Shown piece by piece: positions 41,901 to 55,160 of a DNA stretch of 64,000 nucleotides. The position numbers and the translations under genes were made by a program. The stretch is from positions 12,938,882 to 13,002,881 of the forward strand of contig CM049317.1 in the NCBI GenBank assembly GCA_026874595.1, given 5' to 3'. Below the pieces are notes generated by a model. It saw nothing but the letters and a program-made list of their open reading frames with translations. It was not told the DNA's origin and did not search any database. The DNA is from Sipunculus nudus. Lineage: Eukaryota; Annelida; Sipuncula; Golfingiida; Sipunculidae. Position 1 is the stretch's first letter. Each line of letters starts with the position of its first letter.

Positions 41901-44345
41901 GAGCTTCTTAAGTATAATTTTGATTAATTTAAATTAATGGAGCCGATAGACATAGTGCCACACAAGTTAAGCCAGGAACCGTATGTGGCCGGCAACGTTT
42001 TCCGTACCGGTTACCGCAGGAAGCTACAGCATCCACACCCACAGAGGCAGAAGCAGCATGCACCCCCACAGCCGATCCCAGCAGCGGAGACCAGACATGT
42101 CAATCGAGAGCCGAACCCGATTAAAGAAACGACAGAGCTTCGAGTGAATGTCATTTTATACTTGCAGTTTATGCCATTTGGCAAAGTTAGCAAAATTTTG
42201 CGTCATCAGCTACAAGCAGATACTAATATTATATATCAGTCATACAGCATATAAGAGTTTGTAGACTTTGGTAGGAGTAATTAAAGTTCTGCACTGATGA
42301 TATTTAATATATAGTACATCAAGCCATATACTGGAAATACTACAAGAAAATTCAGGTGAATAATGAAAATTCTGATAATGCTCAGTTATTTTATTTGATA
42401 TTGTTAAATTGAATGCAGGCTGGCTTCGTGTTTTCTGTTGTTCATTAAGGGTTTGATACAAGACTGTTATAAGTAATGTAAGTTCCGCTTAAAAGACTTT
42501 AGTGAATTACCCCAAATAAACTACGTCACTCAAGACCGCGCCGTGGCGGAATCCAAGGAAGGTATTCCAGTAAATGATGGAGATGCTCATAAAGTTCAGT
42601 AGAACCTGTTATTTTAATACAGCTGACCCATCATATTATATTGCGGAATTTAGTTTATGAACATTCGGACATGACTGATTTTGCTATGGATAAGGTATGT
42701 TCAATAAAAAAAGTACATGTTGACATACTTGTTTTTTGTTGATAAAAGTTTGTCAGAGGCTATGTATGTATTATCAGATAAACCTAGCAAGTCATTTTGT
42801 CACCGATAAGAATAAGTGAGCTGAAAAATGCCAAAAGCACTGGTAACACTTAACATTATGTTGATCTGAATTGCCAAAATTAAATTCCTAATATCTTTCA
42901 GCAGCTAGTCCATGGTTCAAAATTTTTCCGGCGATTTCTCAAACTTATTCCAGACAGACTTACAAGGTATTTCCAGATCCCATGAGAGGTTTCCAGTGAC
43001 TCGGATCTGGAGAAGGTGGACTTAGACCCGAACCTCAAAAGACTCAGGAATTGCACTCGAGTGGCCTGAACTTGGACTTGCACTCGGACCTGGATGTTGT
43101 GGACTCGACTACAACACTGCTAACAACAAATGTTCAACCATTACCTAACAGCCCTAAACCAGCCATTGATGAAGCTCAGTGGAGGCGGTATAGTACAGTT
43201 AGTGTTACCGAAGTATGTGCTGATATGGTCAGTCCCTCCACAGCTTGTCGGGTATACAGATGCGTGCTGCCCTCTGCAGGGTACTTGACACATCTTCATG
43301 GCCTGCTCCGATGAACCAGCTATTATCTCAAATGTCTCCTTGGTATCATGGGCACATATGCAAGAAGACCTTGGCGAACATGAAAAAAGGGCGTATGAAT
43401 AGGCACATAAATAGGAAAGTCTAAGAAGCGCAGGAAATTTGGCTGGTTCCTGAGAAAGAGGTCATGTCATATTGATAGTATCCAAAACCGATCTATGAAA
43501 GAAACCATGGGTAAGTCGACGGACTCAGTTACAAAGTTATTGTTACAACATTTCAACTATTCTCATGCAGTCCTGGCATGCTATCAAAATTATGTAGAAA
43601 CTGAACCTTGTCAAAAAGACTCTCGGTCCCCTATCATCCTGCCAGCGTATCTTGTAATTAGTAAAACTGAAAATTAAATATAAGAACAAAATGCATTACT
43701 AGTATATTTAGCAATTTAAACTTTAACTAAAAAGCATGTGAGTTCTCTTTCAGAGCGTTTATATATGATACCTTTCCGAAAGTAATAAGGTCACGTGACC
43801 TGTAAACGACAGTAAACAGTCTCACTTACCCATTTAGGAAGCCAAATACCCTGTAACCTAGTACGACACAGGTTCTCATACAGTCTGGAAATTTCATTTT
43901 ACTTTGTATGAACGATTCAGCAGCCGTTATGCTTGATCCTGACGTGAAAGGTGTCCAGCACTTCGCTTTTCCATATTTGACACCTTTGGGCTTATATCCT
44001 GAAAATAATAATGTAAATACAGTTCAATCAGACTCTGAATAAGTAAAACTGAATATACAATAAGCTTATATGACATAAGATGATCAGTATTCCTTTTACC
44101 TAATTTAAAACGAAGGTTTAGAAAAAGGATGTTTGGGTGTTGTGAATTATAGTCATGTAGATACCAATAATAAAATACACAAGATAAAACTATACGACAT
44201 ATGGGTGTGCTACGTACTTGACAGCACAAACTGCTCAACATCCCTGGTTGCGGAAAACCTATTGTCCTTACAGTCAATGACCTCATTCACCACGGCTCCT
44301 ATTAAAGATGGATATAAAGTGTTTTAACAATAGTTAATCAGCATA

Positions 44346-44400
<55 letters not shown>

Positions 44401-47400
44401 CGACAAAACAAAGTTGAAAAATATTGTAACATGCGAATTATGTAGATACGTATGAACGCATATATGGAAGAGCGACTTGGTAAAGCCCCGGTCACAACAA
44501 ACCGTGCGTGTTTTAGTCCGTACGTTTTAAGGTGAGGCAACGGTAGCCATGTTTTTTTCTGAAAACGTGGCGAGGGAGTGGTAAGAGCAGGGGGGGAGTA
44601 CGTCAACCCCCGTCACTCAAGCCTCGGTCACAACCCGCCCCGGTCACCGCACACCGTAGAGTACCGCATGGTTTTCGGGACCGCAGGATTTCTTAAGCCT
44701 CGGCCGCCTCACACCGTTGATCAGCGTTCGGTTTTTGAAACCGCAGGAATACTTATACGGCCGACGTGCGGGAACGGCACGATGTTTCGCTCACTCTCAC
44801 GGCCTTCGCACGGTAAAGTAAGCTAACCTTGCGGACGCCGCGAGTAAACCCTGCGAAAACCGCAAAGAACCCTTACGACAGCGGCAGGTATACGCCGTAG
44901 GTCTCTCGGGTAGCCGATGAGGCGTTAGAAATAGCACGGGCATCCTACGACATCCGTACGTCTACTGTACGGTACTCGTACGGAGCCCGTAGGTGGCTGC
45001 CTGACGCATCAACTTAAGCGCTTGCGCTGTCAGTTACGGTCGTTGCGGAGTCCCTGCGGCCTTTGAAATACGCACGGTTGCCGTGCGTCTACCGCACGGA
45101 ATAGCCCAAAACACTCGCCTTACGGCGACCGTATCCTGGTTGCGACTGGGGCTTCACACGGTTGCGCAAGATGTAAGTAGGTGGCCCGCACGCAACACCT
45201 GGCCGTGAGCGGTTGCGTGCATCGTACGTTCCGCACGCGGTGAGTTCTACGTGCTTACAACGTGCTTGTAACGTACGATCTCCGTGCGACTGCCACGTTA
45301 TCGTACGGAAACCGTACTTACACGTGCTGCTCACGCATGCAAGAACGATGAACGTTAGTTTTTCCGCCCGATGTCCCGGGGGGGGGGGGGGGGGTTGGGG
45401 GTTATAGATAGCACGACCTTCCGAGGTTTTCAAGAAGTCCCTATTGCTGCTGTTGGGCCTCTCAGGCCGTATCCGCTGCCTTTTGAGCCGCAGATGCAGC
45501 AGGCCCCTTCTTCTGTCCGTCGGCTCGGCTTTTATATATTCAGTCGGTCCAGCTTAATTGTATATCGTATAATTGTATATCCCGTTTAATTGTGTAAAAT
45601 AATGAAAACCAAAACCTTTTCCTATGTCTTCTTAAAAAATTCTCCGTTTATATGAATATCCGATAAATGTAGGCCCCCTATATATCGGGGAAGTGTATAG
45701 TAATATCCGTCCATTATGCACGACAATTCCGGATATTCATGTGCGACAACGGTCTCATGGACTACTGACCGCCCGGTGCGCTAATTAGCCTTTGATATTG
45801 CTCGCCCGACAGGTTTAAAGAGTTACCTCATGGACCACTGACCAATCTTTCTTCCAATTAGCCATTGATATAACACATGAGCCACCGGCTGAAATTGTTT
45901 CCCTCATTGATTACATGCTTAATTAAATGTGTGTTTGATGCGTTTATTCTACACATGCTCCGCGGGAAAACTGTCACAGGGTAGGTTGCATTATAAACAC
46001 GGGTTATGGACGGGTCAATTTATGGTAAAAAATAGTCGAACCTAAAAAAAATTGCTACAAAAGGTTTTTCAACGTTGTTTTGTACTAATGAACTCTCGGA
46101 ATAACATACAAAAACCTAAGAAAACCTTACTTCCGGTAGTATGTTATTTGCAAGATGGCGTCCAAGATAGCCGCCAAAACCCTAAAATGGCCTTATATCA
46201 TTATTTTTCATCGTAGAGTTAAAATTTTGATATCTACTACTGGGTTTTCTGGTTCAAGAAGTTCAATGAAACCAGCAAATGCATCGTTTACTAGTCACGT
46301 GACTGACAAATCCAAGATGGCGTCTAAGATGGCTGCAAAGGCCATAAAAACGGCCTTCAGTCATTTCTTTTTCATCCTAGAGATAAAATTTGGATATCTG
46401 TTACAGTGTTTTCCGGTTTAGAAATCCATTGAAACCAACTCTAGCAACGCTGACTTGTAACGTGACTTCCAAATTCAAGATGGCATTCGAACCCGCTGCC
46501 AAAAATTACGTTTTAGTAAATCATTTATTTTCATCCTGAAATTGTGATCTTGATATCTACTAGTAACACTGTTTTGAGGGTCAAGAAATTCCCTGAAACC
46601 AACTTAATCATCTAATTAGTCATGTGGCTGGCAAATTCAAAATGGCATCCAAAATCTGCGCAGTGTTTGAAATACCAGCGACAGCGGTTAATAAGATAAT
46701 ATTGTAACCTATAAACTTGTGTTAGATGGCATCCAAGATGGCTGCCAAATATTGTAACAGTAAAATTAGCGCCTCGAAACATTTTTGCTTTTTCATTGTG
46801 AAAGCAAGTTTTATATTTAAGTATCAACGAGCATTCAGATATTCTAATATATCAAACATGACAGCAAGGATGGACACCAATACCATTCGGAGGGCTAAAA
46901 ATGGCAATGCTTCTCCGATCAGGTCTTTAATGTAGGTGTTTACTCAAACAAATATATATTCAACCACGAATTAAGCCTTAATTGCTACTCTTGTTCTTCC
47001 TCCACTGAAGTGCCTCATGGACTGTTTGCAATCATGGTCAACAAATGCTTTGACATGATATAGACTGTAACCACTACAGGGATAATTGACAGTAAAACAG
47101 TTAGTTTAAACATATTTATTTCTTTTTGATTGTACAAGTAGCACTAAAGCGCTAATATAAGTACTCTCCAAACATAAAAAAACAGGAGATACAATATACA
47201 AATGTCTAACAATTAAAGAGAATTGTAGATATAATATAAATCCGTTGTAACAATATATCAATGAATGTCTTAATAATATGCAAATATATATATTGTATAA
47301 TATGCGTTCAATATCAGTATGCTGGGATTTCAAAACCGAGACAATCTGCGTAATACGATATATCCATCATATTTATAAAAAGATAAGATATGAACAATCA

Positions 47401-50400
47401 GCACAGTCTGATAAATACATTTGTGATACAGGAACAAAGTTCAGTGATTAAAAGTATTGACCTGGTAGACGTTTAGAAGAAATATAGATAATACTGATAA
47501 TATATCACAGTTGCATTACATTTCATGACATCTTCAGCATAAAAAACGTCTTGATGATTTAAGATTGTGAAGACATGATCAAGTATACATTGATAGACTA
47601 TTAAACTGAGATCTGATGACCCATGTAATAAGATAGACATTAATTTATCGTCTGCCTGGATTTGACATGAAAGAAGTTATTATATCAGGGATTATATTTT
47701 GTAATTGCTCCAGGAGCAGTTGTCGTGCGATTCCGTAGTATGGACACATTAAGAAGAAGTGAACAGATGATTCAACCATTCCGTGTGGACATTGATTAAT
47801 TTCGGACAGACCATGTCTATATAGATGGTCTTGGAGGCAGCTATGGCCAAGCCTAAGTCTTGAAATTAAATATTTTGCTTTCTTTTTCCATAAGTATAAT
47901 ATAACGGAGGGTCGGACGCTAAGCCAAGGTATTTGTTTAGGGAAGATTTAAAACAATTTAATGACGCTGCATGTTTTAATGACGCGTCTAATGAATTCCA
48001 TAGGACTGTGCAAGATGGAATGAATGATGATTTGTATTTTCTGTTCTTGCACGTGGCGGGCGCAAGTCACTAGCGTTTCTTAGGTTCCGTGGCGTAACGT
48101 CTGAGACTGACGCGCACATTATTCGTGACATGAACACTGGAAACAGACCATGATATAACTTATAGAAAAAACATAGCTTTGATTTTGTTCGTCTGCTTTC
48201 TAATGTATGCCAGCCAAGTTCAGATAAAAGTTTATCATAACTGGTCGGTGGAAGTGCACCTGTGACCAGCTTAGCGGCCTCGTATCGGATATATTCGAGT
48301 TGTTAACAGTTTGGTATGCTCCTATTAACAAATATTACATTTCCATACTCCAGGACTGAACGAATATGTGATTTGTAGTGGTCCAGTGTACTTCGCCTCA
48401 TATTATATTTCAGACGTCTTAGCAATCCTATTTTTTATTGGCTTTAACACATATTTTAGATATATGTTCGGACCATGATAGACCTGAAGATAAAATTATA
48501 CCAAAATGTTTGTGGCTTTGAGTCTCAGATAAAGGTTCGCTATTCAGGTGCAAGGTTCGATGATGTGTTTTACCTACACGAGAAAAGAAAGTCATTGCGA
48601 CAGTTTTACAAGGATTAAATTTTACATGCAACTTCAGGTCCCAACATTCAAGAGAATTCAGGTCACGCTGGATAATACGATTAGTAGAGAGTGGATAAGT
48701 AGCAACATTAAGGAGACATGTATCATCGTCGAAGAGATGCAAATCGGATTCAATACGTGAATTTATATCATTTACATAAATAAGGAAAAGAAGTGGACCT
48801 GAGGGTCTCCTGCTGACGTCGACTGCCAGCTTGACGCCTTACCATTAAGAACAACTCGTTGGTGGCGATTTTTAACATAATCAATTAGCGAGTTTAGTAT
48901 GGATCCTTGAATCCCCGAGTTATATAATTTAATGGAGAGACCGTCGTGCCACACATGGTCGAATGCAGCAGTGGCGTCCAGGAAGACCATGTTGACATCA
49001 AATTTCGTATCAATACCACGATAAATATTATCCATTATTGCCACAAGCTGGTTAATAGTAGAATCCCCTGGATTAAATCCAGTCTTAAAACCATTTTCAT
49101 AAGAGAGCTCCATTTCCTAATATACCAAGTTAACCAACTGATTATATATCCTCCAGTTTTCATATACCCTCCCCCCCCCCCCCCCCCCGATTCGGTCCCA
49201 TGTCTAGATTGAGTGGAGGATGTCTTTTTTCTTCTGGAAAGGCAAATATGAAGATAAAGATCCATGGGGTAGGTTTAGCTATCAAACAACACTCCTCGTG
49301 CAGCAGTCAATACTCCATGCCCTGATAAAGGAAAGGTTGAAGAAATGAGATAATTCTTGCAACATATCTGCCATGTCACAGTGATTAGTGTCTAATCTTC
49401 TAAGAAAGGAGTATAAAGAAAGGCTTCTGCTAAAACTCTAGCACCCCTCCCCCCCCCCCCCCCCACACACACACATCCGTAGGCAAACTTATCCTGTTAA
49501 ACGACGTCAGATTTGTGGCCAACTGCAGAAGGTGGACAGGCATGCTTGGTTCATAGGACAGAGGTTAATTACACTATGGTGGCTGCTGAATTTGATCCCT
49601 TCAAGGAAGAAACAAAGAATGGACTGTGATCGAATAGTTCATCTGGCGCAAGTTGGATGCTAATGACTCTGTGATCACTAGGGCCATGTCATATATGCAC
49701 ATACTCTGATATAATCATTTCAGAAATCTCGCAGCTCCCACGTTCCTTAATACTAATATAATAATAAATCAGTATTACAAAGTCATCATAATATGTTCCA
49801 CCCGTAACATACACAGAGGTCCACTTTGCTGATCCCAGGTTTTACTTAATAGGAACCTTCATCTTGCACGTACCTGGGACCAAGGGACTTCTGATAGGTA
49901 GAATAAGTGCAGCTTAATAGTCTTATTATTAAATATATTTTGATAAATAGTGTTACGGGTTGGACATTTTTTTAGAGAGTTTTAATTATCATTCACATCA
50001 AATTTATACATTAAAAAGACAATAAAATAAATGACAAAACCAAAATAACCATCGACTAAAACATTAAAGGCACAGTACATTTCGTTATACAATATAATAT
50101 GAGAAATTTGTCATGTTCGCCAATTATAAGTATACAGAAGCCCCGTTTAAGGTGGGACAAAGTGCTGTTTGCTTTTAAATACAAGTATTTGATAATAATC
50201 TTCTTTATTAATTAATTTATGTGTAAAATTGCTATAAAATTGTCTTCCACAATCTGCACATTCATTCAAATAATTCTGATGGAAAAGTTGCAGCAGTATA
50301 GCCCGACATGGCTAAAAATTGCATCTCTTTGAAATAATGGCTTAAAATATAGTTATGCATGCAGTCCATGAAGCACTGTAAAAGTATTCATCATTTAATT

Positions 50401-50986
50401 AAAAAGGAGCAATCAGTTATGGAATTCACTAAACAACTTTTTTACCAGCGACTATTTGTTTACAGTGTTTAGAAATACCTGCGTTTAATACGGTATCTTA
50501 CTAACTGTAAGTTAAGCAAGTTTAAAACATACAACATGAGGTTTAACAGTAATAAAATAATGCATATATCCACCAACAAGTTCCATAAAAATAAAATGAA
50601 GATTCTTCTGTGTATCTTTCCTTAACCATTTCACCCTTTACTTATCTCTTTTTTAACTATGCTACTTAGGTACAGAAGCTCTATTGAGCTGTTTAATTTA
50701 TCTGTGTTTAATCCCCTGTGATCACTAATAGGCATTATCTCGAGCACCCAGTTGAAGAATGCCTTTTCTGGCTTGTCAATTCTTAGTTTCGTTCTTATAT
50801 GTACTTATGTTTTCCCAACCTCTACATTTTGGCCTGGTGTGTCAAAGGTAAATGACTGAAAAAAGTAAGTGCTCCGGAAAAAAAGAGTAAAATTCTTTTA
50901 ATAAAGAATGAAAAAAGAGTAAAATAAACATTAAATGTCCATTTTTTATCACAGACTGAATAAAGATGAGCTTCACATACCACAGT

Positions 50987-51033
<47 letters not shown>

Positions 51034-54000
51034 GACGCATATCGTTCCCCAAGTGAGAAACATATATGTCGCACCTGCATGATGATATGGCATTTTCCAC
51101 ATTGTAACTCTTGCTGGACATTTGCACACAAAAAAAAACTGCAAATGTCAGTTTTTGTTCTGAATGTACTGTTAAAGAAAGGAAAGAAATATCAGAAATA
51201 ATATATCAGAATTCTTCCACTGAAAAAAGGGGGGAAAAGAGGAAAAAAAGAATGAAAAAAGAGTAAATAGTGTCATTTTCAGGAAATCCTAAAAAAAGTG
51301 ATTCTTTCAAAAGAGAGTGATCTGGCTGGTCTCTTGCCATTTCTCATTTACACTTATACCATTACTGTAGCCATTTTTTTTTACAATACCTGCCTTTAGT
51401 TTCAACTTCACTGTTAGATATGTCTAAATTCTCTAATTCATTAAAACACCTGGCAAATGGTGCATCATTAAATAAATGTACGAAAAAAATAATAACATGA
51501 TAAACTGCCTTTCTGTAAGTACTAATTAGTAACCTAAGAACGCATATAAAGTACATTATAACATACATTTAAAACACAGTTTTAACCTTTAAAAGGAGTT
51601 AAAGATAATACCATCAAAGTTAATATGAAAGGAGTTTTTTAATCCAATTTCGTATGAAGCAAGCAAAATTCTTTTCAATGTGGGCCATGGTACGGATGAG
51701 ACACGTTAGGGATGGGATTAAAGATGTACATGTACATTTAATTAGCTGTATAATAAACTCAAAGGGCAGGCCTACAGATTATGCATGTGTAAACAATTCA
51801 GGTTTATGCTTTTTTGCAGGGGATGAGATTTTTCACGTTCGGCCCCTACTCAGGTTAAGCACTCAGGCTTATTGGGAAGGCTGTGCCCAACGGCCGTGTT
51901 TCACTCACAAACCCTTTAGGGTTTCGGTGGTATGACCCAGCATTGGGGACGATTGCGCACCCAGGGCCGCAGTTGCCGTAGTCACAAATGAGAGAAAGCT
52001 TGTGATACTGCCCTGTCACGTAGTCCAAAACCGGAATCGAATTCTGCAGATGAACATATACGTAGTTAAGTTAACATTAAAAAATATAGACGGTTACCTC
52101 CACCAAAAAATATATTTAAAAAAGATTAAGGGTTAACTGTAAACATGTTACGGGTGGGACAAAATGGCCTATAATTTGCTGCAAGTGGATAGAAATCTCC
52201 CTTCTTGCACTCTAAAACGTGATGGACGTAATTGTCTGCATCATCAGTGTTATTTTTAATCAGTAACTGCAGGATAAACATATGCTTTTCTTTCTATATC
52301 CCAAGACACTCTCATGTATAGATTTGGCGCAATAGGCCCATGTGCGATTTTCGCAGAAATCTTTGAAACCCGAAGCTTGCAGCAAAGGGAATTATACGTA
52401 ACATTCAATGTACTATCTGAAATAGGAACAGGTCATGACATATTAATTCAATGCTAACACTTTTTTCCGAGTACATATCCAGAGAAAGCAAACCAGCAAA
52501 AGCGGACCAAGGTATATCCATTTTGTCTCTTGCTGAAAAGATCTGTCGTGCATAATCAGTGTATAGAACAGGAAGTGTCATCCGGATATATAATTCCAGT
52601 GTTACGAAACTATTTCTATATGTTAACCTCTGTTCAGCGCCTTGAAGACTGTGTAAAGGCCTATGCTGTCCACACTAAAATCGCCTCTTAAAATGCTAGG
52701 GGAACACTTTCAAAAGGTAGGGCATGTCTTTGGCAAGAAATGTACCAGGGCAAGGCTTGTTGGTATGCAGTTATAAAACAGGCTACTGACAGCTATGAAA
52801 AAGGAACCATGGATAAAGGTAGACAGAACATTACAAGTAAAATCAGCAGCAGTGATATCCATGGAACGAGGAGGATTTTCTTCCAGATTAGGACTGATCG
52901 TTTTGGCCACATGCTGATACACAAGAGACGACGCATGAATGAAGCATATAGTCAAAATGTCAGTAAAATCTATAAGATCTACAGGTCACAGAAAATAGGT
53001 CACCATGACCTAATTTCAGGTTTCAAAGGACATTTGCCATGGACCTCCAATTGTCACGTTAGAAAAAACTAGGCCTAATGGTAACAATTTGTTCCCTGTG
53101 GGGGGGGGGGGGGCAAAATCATGTTTTTCGGCCTTAAGGTTACAACAATTTCAGGTTTGCTCAGGACTACAATATTCTGGGCCTAACCGATACGATATGT
53201 GCCGATTTAACATTCCGAATATTAGGATGTTATCTTATTCTCATTCTGGTCGCAAAATATAGGTCACATTGACATAATTTCAGGTTTCCAAAGACATTTT
53301 CGACTTAGAACATCCCTGAATTATACGTTAGAAAATTCGAGGTTCAGTGAAGATTTGACTAGGACCTCCCTAGTTGTACAGTTACAAGTTTCCAGGTCTA
53401 ACAGTTACGATTTTTCACCTGTTAACGGACAGCCGGACGGACGACGGAGAAAGAGTGATCGCTAGAGCTCAGATAACTTAGTCAGATCAGCAAAACATGT
53501 AAGATTTATTGTCATGATCTGTAAGGCCATTTTCGACACCATTTTGGATTTGACAGTCACGGGACAACACACCCACGCCTAAGGCTGTTTCATTGGATTT
53601 CCTGACCCCAAAAACACAGTATTAGATATCAAATGGTTACTGAAGGATGAAAATAAATGTTTTATGGCCCTTTTTTGAGTCTTTGTGCCGATTTGCAATT
53701 AACGTGACTACTCTACGATTCTTTTGTGGGTTTCAATGAATTTCCTGACCCGGAAAACGCAGGAGTAGAATCAAAATGTTTTCTCTAAGATAAAAAATAA
53801 ATAATTAATGGCGTTTTAAGAGTCTTCGCGGCCATCTTGGACCCAATCTTGGATTTGCCAGTCACTTGACTACTCAAAGATGCTTTTGAGGGTTTCAACG
53901 GATTTTTCGGCCATGAAAACCAACTAGTATATATCAAAATTTTAACTCTACGATTAATAATACATGATTTATGGCTGTTTTTTAGGTCTTGGTGGCCATC

Positions 54001-55120
54001 TTGGGCGCCATTTTGGATTTGTCATTCACGTGACCACTGAATGATGCATTTGTGGGTTTTAGTGGAATTCATTAACTGGAAAACCCAGAAGTAGATATCA
54101 AAGTTTTCACTCTACGATGAATAATAACTGATTTATGGCTGTTTTCAGGGTCCTAGCGGCCATCTTGGAATAACATGCTACCGGAAGTCAGATTTTCTTA
54201 GATATTTAGTATGTTATTATCGGTGTTCACTAGTACCGAAAACCGTTGAAAAACCTTTTGTAGCAATTTTTTAAAGGTTAAACTGTATATTTACCCGACT
54301 ATTACGCTATAAACACGGTCTTTTATTCGATAGCATTACCTGTACAATCAATCAGTGAACATGTTTATAATTCATAATAAAAAAAAAATAAAATAATAAA
54401 GGAAAACAGAATCGATTCGTTTTTTTATAGTTAATTCGAATCTGTATGAATCTGGTTTCTTTTTTTTTTTGCTGGCCTTATGTGGCCTCTCACGTGACTG
54501 ACCTTTTTCCGGAAACGTCGTTTTTTTCAAAGACCACACACGAACAGGTAAAGGCAGAAAGTATTTTTAAAGTTAAAAAAAAGAAGATAATACGTGTTAT
54601 GAAAATCATAATTTTTTAGGAATCTTGCTAAAATTCGTGCCCTTTGACACTTTCACGTGATCGTTAAGCTGTCAGCCATTTTGCAGCATCGCTTTTATAG
54701 ATAACATACACAACAGGTGAATGCACAGTAATTCTCTAATTCTTAGTTGAAAAAAAAAATAAAATGTTTTATGAAAAATCAAATCGTATTAACCCTTTGA
54801 CAACATTGGATATATTAACGTGACCGGTCAGCTGTCAGCCATTGGCAGTGAGGTCGTCTTTTATCAATAATAAATGCAAACAGGTGAATATATAGAATTT
54901 TTTCCGTAGAAGGTGTAGAAATTTAAATCAATAAAATATTTAAATTAATGCTGAAACATCATTAAATAAAAAATTCCAAAACAGATAATTCAGAACCATC
55001 TGAATTCATGTAATACGAAAAACACACGCACGTACGGATCCTCATATATATTTTGCCCACATTTTTGCAAGTAGACAGCACGCACTTAGAGTACGGCGGG
55101 TTGAGACCACGGCTAAAGAC

Positions 55121-55160
<40 letters not shown>

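Larger units (their letters stand above)
38026..43208. other. Intron 7
   Basis: 5.2 kb. It holds an irregular hexamer-rich segment (38,940-39,035), family B copy 3 (39,688-41,763), an uncharacterised plus frame (41,937-42,254) and a second hexamer-rich segment just before exon 7 (42,970-43,110). Confidence 0.6.
43999..52151. other. Intron 5
   Basis: 8.2 kb between D1 and WSC1. From the left it holds an (AT)n run, a CpG-rich block, a 162-bp-unit repeat, a jockey/CR1-like LINE on the minus strand, poly-C tracts, a decayed cysteine-rich frame and a roughly 180-bp dispersed repeat. No further WSC-gene exon is needed by phase, since exon 5 ends and exon 6 begins in phase 1. Confidence 0.6.

Noticed and set aside
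42898-43083. Minus frame of 61 codons beside exon 7
   Set aside because: It lies in the hexamer-rich repeat and in the intron after the exon 7 donor; no motif.
44578-45589. Overlapping frames of 64-114 codons on both strands in the CpG-rich block, some Cys/Pro-rich
   Set aside because: They result from the lack of TA-containing stop codons in CpG-rich repetitive words. No start, splice or motif evidence.
51914-52044. Candidate minus-strand WSC-gene exon reading SLICDYGNCGPGC with acceptor CTGCAG and donor TTT|GTGAGT
   Set aside because: Its phase does not fit exon 5, and its sequence aligns with an inverted dispersed repeat at 55,555-55,740. Exon 5 joins exon 6 in phase without it, as exon 13 joins exon 14.
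55003-55115. Possible minus-strand exon after the (GA)n run (frame with KCVLSTCKN)
   Set aside because: Acceptor context is a GA repeat, the phase-compatible frame hits a stop before a good donor, and exon 5 already has a paralogue-supported place in the chain.
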